Source of the DNA: Myripristis murdjan
Lineage: Eukaryota; Chordata; Actinopteri; Holocentriformes; Holocentridae
Assembly: GCF_902150065.1 (NCBI RefSeq)
Contig: NC_043996.1
Coordinates: 15,019,985-15,083,984 of the forward strand
Length of the DNA stretch: 64,000 nt
Direction: 5' to 3'
Shown: in pieces, positions 1 through 11,230 of the stretch
How the letters are laid out: each line of letters starts with the position of its first letter
Position numbering within the stretch: the first letter of the stretch is position 1
Notes under the pieces: generated by a model
The model's database searches: none
What the model saw: only the letters and a program-made list of their open reading frames with translations
What the model was told of the DNA's origin: nothing
Translations under genes and position numbers: made by a program

Positions 1-34
1 CTTGGCAACAAAAAAAATAGAGGAAAGAAAACAA

Positions 35-68
35 TGAGAGAGAGATAGAGAGAGAGAGACAGTGAAAC

Positions 69-100
<32 letters not shown>

Positions 101-103
101 GAG
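35..103. repeat. (GA)n microsatellite
   Basis: Slightly interrupted GA/GAGA tract. A related pyrimidine tract (TC)n lies at about 248-280. Confidence 0.9.
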
Positions 104-2900
104 TATGTTTTTCAACAGGCTTTGTAGGCAGCAGCATCTTGACAGTGGTTGAAAACAACTTGGTGTCACCGTACACTGTTACTCCACACCTCTCCTTTCA
201 GTCGGCCTCATCCGCTCATCCAGGTCACTTAGTGATGTGTTTACCATCTCTCTCTCTCCCTCTCTCTCTCTCTCTCTCCCCAAAACAAATCTGTTCCAAG
301 ACCACTCCCTGTTTGTCTGAATCCCAAGGCCTAACCCGACCTGGGGAAGTCATCAGAGCAGCAGAGTGAACGGCAGTGGGCATGTCCGTCTGCAGGAAAA
401 TGGCTGGAATCTGCAACACTACACCAGTCCTACATGTTAGCGCCCTTGTTGTGTCTCTCTTAATCTTGATTATATGATACTGATTGCATAAATTATGCAA
501 CCAGTTCCAGTGTTTATTTTGACTCATTACATATGAACTGAATGATCCAAGTTGTGTGTTTTATGTTTATTTCACAGCTTCAAGCTCACACCTACCTAAA
601 GCTTCCACAGCAACCTGATAAGTATCACATTCAGCACCTTAAAGTAGTGTTTCATTTTGGTTGAAGATCTTCACATTTTGACTCATATTGCAGTTTTTTT
701 CCTCAGTTTTCTCAGTAGTTATTCTCAGGTCGGAGTTAGTAGACAGTCAACCATAATAATCACCATCACATGGGTCCCTTTCGAAAATCTATGCTTTAAC
801 TCTCAAAATCACGTGACTTTTTAGGTGACATAAAATAGACTAAAATAGAAAAGCTGACCCAGATTGTTTTATTTTGTTCTCTATCCAGAATCACTCTTTT
901 CAATATGTAATTGAAGAGTTTCATTCCCCAGTGTGGTATTTACCATTTGAAACCACTGACACAATCTGTTAAATTTAAGTCCACAATCGGTTACTATTAA
1001 AGTGATGAGTCATTTCAAGACTATTACGCACAAAATCTTTTAGGAAACAATCATCTGCATTTTTGAAATACTGACTATGAAATTCAGAAAGTCTTTTTTT
1101 TTTTCTAAAGTGGATTTATAGTGTTGTTAAACCCATCAGTGTTCCTTCCTTTAATTATCAGCACTTAAAATTTTCAGATACTATCTGCACACTCCTTGGT
1201 GAATGTGTCTGTGTATCCTTAAAAAAATGAAAACATTCTATCAAAGTGAGATATCTCCGTTGGCACATCCACCTCTCTAATTTCTGCACAGCTTATTGTT
1301 CCTGTAATAAGTGTAAAGTGCCACTAAGTTATAACAGGGGTTCATTTTGCAGCGCTGTGGGGGGGGGGGTTGCTTGTTGGAATTGGAGGAACTTGGCAGG
1401 AGGTTTAGTCCCTCCCATGTTGTTTAACAGGATGTGCTGCAGGGAGGTCGTGGAGGCTCCAGGGGGAGAGAGCTCTCTGATTTACAGACCTTGACCCCGA
1501 CTGTGACCCAGGTCACAGTCCTCAAATGTACAAATGGGGCCCATAGGACAAAGCAGGGATCCCAAGAAGACAATCAGCTCAGAGGTAACTAGCGGACATT
1601 CGCTCTCTTGGTTTCTCTCGCCCTCTCTCTCAACGTCCTTTTCCCCTGACCCTCTTTTTCTGTTTTCCCCTTCCTCTCCTGTCCAAGCCCCCCCTCATCC
1701 TCCCCACTGAACTTAAGTGCACCCTTCCTCCACACAGATTATCCTTGTTTCCTGCCACTAATTGCAGAAGGTGAAACCAGGACTAATCAGGCTTCAGAAA
1801 AGCAAGGCCAAGTTTTTACACCTTACGGCAATGGGCTCAGCATTTGAAAGCAACAAAAACAGACAGGAGAGACGAAAACATGAAGACCTGGCATTAAAAA
1901 CATGGAGTGTATAGCACTACCCTCTCTGAGAGCATGTTAATAATGTTTACCTGTTTGCAAAAGCAACAGAGCTTTAATTCACCCCTGTCCCGTAAACTAC
2001 ATCATACTCAGCTTGCTCAAATAACACACATGACCTTGAAGGAAATCACTTTAGATACAGGCATAAAAAATAGCAGTTACATATTTTGTAACAGGGCATC
2101 ACAAAAATGAAGAAATATAGAAGCATAAAAACAGAAAGAATACAAAGAAAAACAAAAAGACAACTTGGAGGATGGTACCAAACGCCCAAGAGACAGCATC
2201 AACGTGTAGCACGCATTCTTGTTTCAGTTAAATGTAAGCAAAAGTGTAAAAGGGGGCGCTGCATTGTGTGAAGGTCAGAAAAACAAGCAAGTCATTTATT
2301 TTTGAAGGCGCCATCCCCCGCAATGCATATAGGTTGTGCAATATCAGTTTCCCACAATTCTCTGCACAACAATGCCATAGCACAAACAGCAGGTGTACAG
2401 ACGGAGACAGACAGGGAAAAACGAAGAGCCACAACGCAGGGTCAGACGTGTGACTGTTGTTACCGGGCCTGTTGTTGAGCGATGGCACGCAGTGGGAGGA
2501 GGACGGAGGGTGGGGGTGCTGTTTTGAAGCCGTGTGACCTTCCTCCTTCAGTAAACACTGGTTAAACAAAGTTATGTGGACTCTGTCCCCTGGACTCCCG
2601 TCACTGCAGACGTCTTGTACAGTTCGACAAGTCCTGCTTTGTGTGGCTCTAAGAGAAAAATCTCTGATGTGATGAGGCATGTTTTATGGCTGTGGTAAAC
2701 AAAACAACAAACCTGTGATTAAAGGTAGCGTCGCTGACTTGTCCTTACCCACCTTACTTACCCCCCTAAAATAAAAGAGCGAGGCGAGATGGTGCCTGAG
2801 CCGTTTCCTGGCTTCTGATAATAATAATAATAATCCAGTTTGATTTCAACAAAAGAAATTTCTCATCACTTCAAGAGAGAGTGTTAAGTCTCCCCAAGGT
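104..2900. other. Intergenic stretch without a supported gene
   Basis: AT-rich unique-looking DNA. The open frames here are short, mostly lack ATG starts, have no recognisable domain and are not flanked by convincing splice sites. A 150-codon ATG frame on the minus strand (2228-2680) resembles no family I know. A pyrimidine-rich stretch lies at 1610-1740. Confidence 0.6.
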
Positions 2901-2904
2901 GTAT

Positions 2905-3330
2905 TGTCAAGTCAAGTCACTTTTATTTATGTCGCACATTTAAAAACAACAGAAGTTGACCCAAAGTGCTCTACAATCGTGATAGAGGGATTTACAGTAC
3001 AAACATACATGATTAAAGGGGTAATGCAAAAAAAGCCAAGATTAAATGGAAAACATTGAGGAGAAAAAAGTAAAATCAAAATCAAGTATTAAAATAAAAA
3101 AATTTGATTTAAAATTTTTGAACACTATTGACTTTTTGATGAGTCACAACACTACTGACTTCTTTATTAAAATTCAAGGAAGTGTCAAAGAAAACACCAA
3201 GATTTTTAACCACATTGTGCAAATTTGCAGATAGGGGACAAAGCACAGTGTGTAGGCTTGTGACAGAGCTGGAACGGCCAAATATAATGAGTTCGGTTTT
3301 GTATTTGTATGACAAAAAGCCGTTTCTTCT
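2905..3330 (-). mobile_element. L2-like LINE, 5'-truncated 3' fragment
   Basis: On the minus strand about 3150-3315 encodes a reverse-transcriptase C-terminal stretch typical of L2/Rex-type fish LINEs (KTELIIFG, then NLHNVVKNLGVFFD and SLNFNKEVSSVV). Downstream on that strand, about 2905-2990 resembles an L2 3' tail: a GCACTTTGG-like stretch, a TTTAAATGTG stretch, ATAAATAAAAGTG, then short tandem GACTT repeats (2909-2922). The segment between the two parts is shorter than in a full element, so internal sequence has been lost. The copy is dead. The clade assignment is from motif memory only. Confidence 0.75.
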
Positions 3331-3548
3331 CTGCAGAAGAAACAGACACAGTTGTGACCACATAATATAATATGTGATACAACATTCAAACATTCATACC
3401 CTAAAGAAGTCACAAAGGCTTTTGGTCTAACTTGAATGAATGAATGGGCTTTGGTCAGCCAGTAAAGATCCTGCAGGAATTTGGCGCACTTCTGCTGTAA
3501 TTTCACAGTCGTACAAAATCAAAATACAGCAATAAAAACCCTGTTGTT

Positions 3549-3550
<2 letters not shown>

Positions 3551-3584
<34 letters not shown>
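3551..3584. repeat. (CA)n microsatellite
   Basis: About 17 uninterrupted CA units, ending in CATAATG. Confidence 0.95.
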
Positions 3585-3586
<2 letters not shown>

Positions 3587-4163
3587 ATGAGAGATCAGGA
3601 CACCGTCACCACAGCTGGGTCAATATTTAGCTGGAACACACTTTAATGGAATTTGACAAATTACAGTCCGTGTGTTTCGTTAAAGAATATTTGCCAAATT
3701 TTTGCATCTGCTGTGACAAGTCACCCTGACCTGCTGGCTGTTGGGTTGTTCTGCTCTATCTGCTGGTGTTCCTGTGTCATCCCAGTGGCCCAAGGGGGAC
3801 AAACAGGGGTAGGGAACACAATATTGTCATTGCCAGTCAGAACTGGGGCTGCCACACATCCCCTGCTGGTTGGCAATGACCGCTTGTTTATTTTCCATCC
3901 CAGCACAAGAACTCTATGTCTCAGCACAGCAGCCTTCACTCTATTATGTTACATTAGTTTGTTTACAGGATCTATTGTTGGGAGCTGTGTCCTCTTAGTA
4001 GATTAAAGGAGAGCGACTGTCTTTGCCTGTAAACAGAATGGTTTCAATATTGCAAAAAGTAGCCAGAGTATCCAGTGTTTGTTGACAACTGTGTGAAATG
4101 GCAAGCACGTCTTTCAAATAAATGTATGAAACTCTATTGGGAATAAGGAAGGTTGATCTCAAA

Positions 4164-4334
4164 TTAAAGGTGCACTATGCAAAATTGCAGAGATGAAATG
4201 AGGACGATCAAGACGGCCAAACATACAGTAAGCTCAAAAATTGATAGTTGAGTCACATGGTTCTGGTCATTGGCTCACCTCACTGATAGATTCTGTCCTC
4301 ACTTCAGTCGAACCTGTTAATAGTGCACCTTTAA
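4164..4334. mobile_element. Short MITE with TTAA target duplication
   Basis: A 171-bp unit bounded by TTAA on both sides (4164-4167 and 4331-4334). The terminal inverted repeat begins AGGTGCACTAT at the left and its complement ATAGTGCACCT at the right. It has no coding capacity. TTAA duplications are made by piggyBac and Kolobok transposases; the short TIR does not decide which mobilised it. Confidence 0.85.
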
Positions 4335-5651
4335 GGCTCTGGGGTGAAATACAGTTACAGAAAACACCACAATGAAAAAATAATGCACACTTATTAAGTA
4401 CATGGAAAACACAATGTATTTATAAACCTAAACCCACTTCACAAGGCCTTTTTTTTCGACAACAAAATGTCAGTTCAGGACTCAGTATTTGAGGTCACGA
4501 GTGATGAGGACTGAGGAGGGATGAGATTATAGAGTGAGGATGGAGTTATTCCTCAGATGGTGAGAGGTCATGAACCCAATATGACATTTGATGACTCTTG
4601 GGGTGAATAGGTGCCTTTACAATAAAATTTCCTCATAGAAAGGCCCTGTCAAGCCCTTGTACCAGTTCTTTTCAAGTGTAAGGCAGTCCAAATAACATCA
4701 AAAACAGGGTCTCCTTTGCTAAAACTAAATGCTACAGGGCAAAGTTGAGCCCAGGCAATAACAGGGCTATAAGCTAATGCATTGTCCTTTAAATGCCTGT
4801 TAGAGCAGAAAGAAGAGACTCAAAAAGAAGAGACTCAAGGGAGTGACTCCTGGGGAAATGTCAGTGCTGAGAAGAGTACAGCTGCTGCGGGACTGTCCCA
4901 GGTCAGATCCCCTAGTGTCCTGAAGGAACACTTTGTGACTCAAGTTTTCTTTTCTTTCCTCCCCTCTCGTCAAACCTCCTGCTGTTTAACACTTGACAGT
5001 AAGAGGCTGGCTGCTAGTTACTCATGTCTTCCGAGGCTGGTTTTTATTCACAGTTAAATCCCACTCCAGTTGGAGTGTCTCCTCCTTTCGACCTGCTTCC
5101 ACCACCACTCCTCTTGATTAAATGTGGAATTAATGCTGTAATGAATTAGAATCACTTGTGATCTAGCCACATGGCCACAAGTACCCCTTACATTGTGGTA
5201 AACATTGTATGCATGCTTGAATCTTTTGCAGGAGGCTAATTGGCTTGTGGGAATGCAGAATGGCATGATAAACAGAGGCACAAACTAAAGGTTTGATTTC
5301 CAGGGCAAACATGGGGTGCAGCTGCATGCTCTCAGGCTCTGGGGAGGCAAAGCAGCTACTGCTGCTGCTTCTGAGGCTTTGGCTCCAAGAAATAGAAAGT
5401 TGTGGTCTGGGGAGCTCATTTAACGCCACCAGCTGCTCCATTAAAACAAAATTCCCAGACAATGGGGAAAAAAAAACAGTCTATTTACAGCTGATGACTT
5501 TAACATGAAATTCATCCTTGACCTTGGTAAGTAACTCTTAGTTTACATACACTATGTTCTTCACATTTTGCAACTATAAATAATTCAAATGTTTTCAGTG
5601 TGTCTAAGTGTTGCTACATTTATACATGTGTGTTACATTCTGACAACAATC
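4335..5651. other. Intergenic stretch, nothing recognised
   Basis: Mostly unique DNA with one small local duplication of an AAGAAGAGACTCAA unit near 4810-4840. I see no exon or RNA gene. Confidence 0.55.
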
Positions 5652-7190
5652 TTAAAGGAATACTCCAACGTTTTGGGCAAAATACCCTTTTTCTGACTTA
5701 CCCAGACTGAGACAAGATGTAAAGACTTGAAGTCTATGGGAGTTGTTAGCCTAGCTCCGCCATAGTGAATAAATAAATCTTACAGTAACTCCACAGCTGT
5801 CATGTTTACACAGTGCATCATGTGTATTTGAAATACACATCTTGGAATTTAGAAACAAATGAGTCGTTTTATGAGAAGTTCATTTGTGCCAGATCTGACT
5901 ATACCTTCACAGGTGTGTGGATCACTGCAACAGATGGAGGAATAAATCTGCTCAGCGGTTACAGTTCAACCATCTAACTTCTCCTAAAATTACTCTTTTT
6001 TTTTTTTTTTTTAATAACAAGACGTGTATTTAAATACACAGTAGGGGAGAGTGGGGTAATTTGTGCCAAGGGGCAAATAGTGCCACCCCTGTTATCTAGA
6101 AAACCATAGAAGAAGTTGGTCATGTGACCACATATTTTTGAAGAGGCATCCATTTCACTCACCCTGCAAAGAAGGGAGACACATGGCTTGAGAGGTAAGC
6201 ACATTTAAGTTCAAAAAACATTTTTTTGCCCTCCAAAGTAAAATTTCCATGATCGAGGTTTTTTGATTGCTGTGTTTGAACAATTATAGAAAACTTTGAA
6301 AACAGTTCACACAGGTTTTAGTACTTTAGTAAGCTACACCATGAGTCTATACACTTAGCATGATGTTAGCTCAAAACAGCTGGGGGATGCATTTTTTTCA
6401 AAATGGTGGGCTTGGGGTAATTTGTGCCAAAGGGCCTTAGGGTAAGTTGTGCCAGTGGCACAACTTGTGATTATATACTATATATTACTTTCTTGTTTTT
6501 TATTGTTATTGTACATTATTTTCTTACCTTTGATCACTAAAAGTGTTCAGATTCAGATGAAGATGATTTGCAGGTGCTCATTTTGGAAGTTTTATTTTGT
6601 TCTGGGTATGTGTTCATGTGGCGCTAGGCCTTGTTATAGAAAAGTGGCCTGTGATCTTGTTAAAATAATAAATAAATGTTAAATAAATAATTTTGTGTTG
6701 AATTTGTTTTGCTTTTATATAGCATTATCATTTGTGAGATTAAAATGATCTGTTTTACGTCAATTATCAATGGCACAATTTACCCCAGTGTATTCTCTCT
6801 AATGGCACAATTTACCCCGCACCAGGGGCAAGTTGTGCCACAAAACCACTTTTTTTTCGAAAGCTATATTTCTCAAACAGTCTATATAAGATCCAAAGTG
6901 ATTGTTCCCAGGGATGCACAACATCCTAAACTATATGTGCATATTTTAGTTGGAGGCATTACTGTAATCCCCTCGCTTTAAAGGCACTTTAAGTAAAAAT
7001 TGGCACTACTTACCCCACTCTCCCCTACACTGTGCAAATAAGACAGCCTCCAATTTGCTGTGACTTTTATTTACCCATAGGAACTGAATCACTGGACATA
7101 CAGAGGTGAGAATGGTATCAAACATCTTGTCATCTTGTCTGATAAAAGCCAATAAAAGGGTATTTTACCCAAAACAGAGTATTCCTTTAA
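5652..7190. mobile_element. Outer TTAA-flanked DNA transposon (MITE), interrupted
   Basis: Bounded by TTAA at 5652-5655 and 7187-7190. The left end starts AGGAATACTCC and the right end is its complement, GAGTATTCCT. Inverted similarity runs about 65 bp inward through GGGCAAAATACCC on the left and GGGTATTTTACCC on the right. Removing the inner element leaves about 555 bp of non-coding sequence, a typical MITE. A piggyBac or Kolobok source is suggested by TTAA only. Confidence 0.88.
6044..7025. mobile_element. Inner DNA transposon with GGGGAGAGTGGGGTAA termini
   Basis: Left end GGGGAGAGTGGGGTAATTTG, and the right end is the complement of GGGGAGAGTGGGGTAAGTAG. Both ends are flanked by TA (6042-6043, 7026-7027), consistent with a 2-bp TA target duplication. 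The motif GTAA-TTGTGCC recurs in both orientations at about 6055-6090, 6413-6470 and 6770-6840, giving subterminal or internal repeats. No transposase is encoded, so it is non-autonomous. The superfamily (Tc1/mariner-like, ISL2EU-like or other) is undecided. Confidence 0.85.
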
Positions 7191-10100
7191 AGTCTGTCTT
7201 GCATAAAATTAATAAATGGACTCTCAGTATCGGTATGTTTGAACAATTAATCAACTTAATGCATTATTTTACAACTTCAGTCATGTAATTCAGGATTTCT
7301 TCATTGGCAAAGAAGAAAGGTCAAGGCAAAAGGCAAAATTACTCTCGTTAACTCTACATTCTCAATGCAATCTGCCACCCAGCTGTCCCGATATTAAATG
7401 TCAGTGCACTCATCCACGAGAAAGTTATATGTTTCCCTTCATTTCTGTCTTTATTAAATGTTGTCATTGCACTGAGCCTATGGATTAATCGTAATATTAC
7501 TCGCTATCTTAAAATGGCAGCATATGTTTGCTCAGGGCCTGACCCAAATAAAAAATATTCTAGGTTTCCAGCACTGAGAGGGCGATTACACAGCTGCTGA
7601 GGTCAAGTATACTCTGGCCATATTTACATTTGGGTGGGTTATGTGTACATTCTGTACCTTTCTGTTTCCTGCCAGCTGGGATGTTCATTTAGGCTGTGAG
7701 GAGGAACTGATAGAGAGGCTTGCAGCGTCTGTGGAGCTGGAGATGTGAAAAAGTCTTTCATCAGTGAGAGTTTTGCTGCATATGACCGACATTCAAGTCC
7801 CCACAGTAAAAGTGTGGACCGTACACGCCTATACATGAGTATGTAACCTTAGTATACACTATGGGATGTGAGGAATGTAAAACGAGATGAGTGGCTATGT
7901 GTGTGTTTGTGCACTCAAGCAAGCATCCAGGGTTGTGTACGTGCATGAGTGAACTGTGTTTATGTGCAGATCATGGCAGCTACCCAAAAAAGTCACTAGA
8001 GTACAAGGAAGTTTATTTATTTATTGGAGAGACTGACATTTGGATGCAAATGCATCTTCATCACAGTCCAAATCTGAGTCTACCTGTACTCTGATACTCA
8101 TGTCTGCATATCTTGGGCTTAACAGTAAGTGTTCTTTTTGTGCCAGTATTAATCCCTCCTGCTAGTCTCACACCTGACTCAGGAAAGCTGAGCTGCAGCT
8201 GTCTACATTTGCCAAGCGTGTCGGCTGCATGGTGTTTCGGCTAAAACTGAGCCAGATCCAGGCGTGTCCAGTGCATGTACCCTTGCATAACTCAGATACT
8301 GGCGTAGTAAAGCTGACCTGACCAGCAGTGAGTGATCTGATGCCAACACTCAACCCACTCATGCACTAAAATGCTTTTCTATGCATTTGTCTTCTCTATT
8401 TTTTCCTATTATTTTATGTGCTCCTATTCATGCTTTTACATATTGTCATAGTTTTACATCATGCCAAACATACATCACAAAAAGTTCCACTACATGTGAA
8501 CAGTAAAGTTGCATTGTATGGTATTGTAATGTGTTGTAATGCACAAATGCTGAAACCTGCATGTACACATTAGCACATCAAGAATAACACACGCTTGGCA
8601 CATGCCCACACATGTATGCATACAAGTATGTGTGCATATGTGCATGTATGCACACACACACACACAAAACACACACACGCGCACACACAGACCCATCTAG
8701 CAGCCAAAGATAAACATGACCTGAGCAAATACCACCGAGGGATCTCTCTATGTCACGTTTCAGCAAAGTAAAAAAGGACACCACATATCGGTTTGACACT
8801 TTGGCATAAAGGATCCAAGTCTCAAAATCTTCAGCTTCTGAAGAGCTTTTGAGCTTGAGATTAACCATAGTGTGTTTTGAGGATTGCCACCACTGCAAAA
8901 TGCTTTCAGACTTACTTTATCAGTGTGGCTTGAGTGACAGTGTAACCCCAGGGTAAGTGAGTTGTGAAATCTCTAGTTTACTCTGAAAACTGCGGTGTAA
9001 TTGGTAAAATATTTATATGACCTTTAGTATTGTAACTTGTACCTCTCAGAGGTGGGCAGGTTTTTAGGTCATGTCGATGAAAATGTAAATAATTTACATG
9101 AAACTGAAAAATGAAACATGGGTGAAATATGTTTTTGTTTTTTTTAGTGGCTAATCTCTGTCGATTCAATTTAACCAGTGAAAAATATGTTTTAATCATG
9201 TTCATAATTCTCATCATAGCTACTCTATTAGTTAATAATGGCTGCTATCTGCTAGCTTTGTATGCCTTTCCACCATACAGAAAAGAACACCATCATGGGT
9301 ATTATTGCCAATATTACAGTTTTAATTATAAAACTGCAAAAAAATTCAGTCATGCCACTGAAGTGCACCCTTCATTAAAGCAATGTGACATTTGTAGAGT
9401 CTCACTACACTAAACCAAAGTACACTGAACTGAGCTTGATCTATTAATCTGTAAACAATACATTGTTCGTGTCTTATATAACTGGTCATATGATTTCTTG
9501 AACGTAGTGTCCTTAAAGTCAGTTAAATGTTTCTCACATGGACGTCTTAGCATGTCGAAGCTTGACAGGATGCTAAAAAATATTTCCCTAGTGGCAATTT
9601 AAAGTAACGGCCTCATAAAAGGCAGCGGTCAAATGTTTGTGTGGGGAATGAGGGAGTCTTGGGAAATGTGTCGTTGGATTCTGGGGATCATTCTGGTCCA
9701 CGGACGGCCTGTTGCAGTCCTCAGAGGAAATCTGGTCACATCCACTCGGCCCATTCTCACTTGGGAGCTGGTGACTGCAGCTATCAGCCTGAACAACCCG
9801 AGGTGAAATGAGAACCACCTTGTCTTGCAGGACTGCGGGAGGAAAAAACAACAGGATTTCATTTGTCACGGTGCCATGGAAGATGCAGTATCTGGGCCCT
9901 GGGGCAACAAAAGTAGAAGGGGCCCCGCAAGATGATTGAAGAGGTGTCAAGGCTGAGTGCACACCACTAGGAGGCAGTAGTGTGTTTTACCACACTCATC
10001 TCCTGGCCTCCTAGTTAACAAGTAGGCCAGGACAGTAAGATTGGAAAACTGGTTGTGGCCAAACGTTTTCCTCTGCACGTTCATGAGCACACGTGCATGT

Positions 10101-11186
10101 TCGCCTGTACACAGCTGAGTGTGTGATTTCAGACACGTGTCCACCAGCAGGTTTGTATTAACAATTGCCAAGTAACACAGAAGAAAAAGAGAAAGAGAAA
10201 CTGCAAGTCTGCATATTATCTCTTCTAATTATAAAGTTCTCAGAAAATGGTTAAACACAGTTTGGATGTACTTCCCCACTCAACATCCCATTAACTTTGG
10301 CTACAAATGAATTACATTTGAAAAATATGCAATTATTAATCAATTAAGCTACTTAGAGGCATGCACAATATAAGGACAGTCTAATTTAAGGCATCCTGTT
10401 TGATTAAATGATCTAAAAACAAATTATTTTTCCTTTTTTTTCATCCATGTTTTGACACACAAAAAAAAAAAACCTCAAATTTGCACCTCATTCATTCAAT
10501 AAAATCACCACAGATCATTTCATTGACCTGCACTGCACCAGCCCATGTGCCCAGGTCACTTCCCTTCAACAGTTAGTCTACGATCCAACTTCATTTTGAT
10601 TTTACACCACACTGGGGGAAAAAAGGAAGCGAAACACTATGCATCAACACCACATATGACAGCTCTTGTTAATACAAAAGCCATCCTGGGTGGCTCAATC
10701 ACAAGACAGTCATGAGCTCCATTCATTAACCGTAAACCACCGTGGCCACGCAGGCTGATCCTGATGAGGATCTCGGCCAAAACATCGCAACACATCAACA
10801 CATCAACACATCGCATCACAAGGCTGCTGACGGTTCAACATTACCTCAGTCTTATGATATAGAGGCTGACTGTATTATGTTTTTCTTTTCTTTCCCTTCT
10901 TCATTTTTCTTGCATATGAGAGAAGGAAAACAAAAGACAATTGTAGAACGCCGAAAACATGAACGACATACGCTCAAGCCAAAGGCTAAAGGACCTCATC
11001 TACAACTTGTTCATATAACAGCAAGTCAAACATGAATGGAAGTACATTACTAATATAATAAAATGGGAAAAAAAGAAAAGAAAGAAAATGTTCAGTCTCT
11101 CCCAGCTTGTCCACTAGGCAAAAAATATATGATATACATCAGATATATCATATATTAATCTATCAGGTAAGACACCCCTTCTCTGA

Positions 11187-11230
<44 letters not shown>

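Noticed and set aside
2228-2680. 150-codon ATG frame on the minus strand
   Set aside because: No domain, low-complexity His/Pro/Ser segments, no splice context and no promoter; consistent with chance.
9588-9962. 124-codon minus-strand frame
   Set aside because: No recognisable family, and a second overlapping frame reads equally well; treated as chance.
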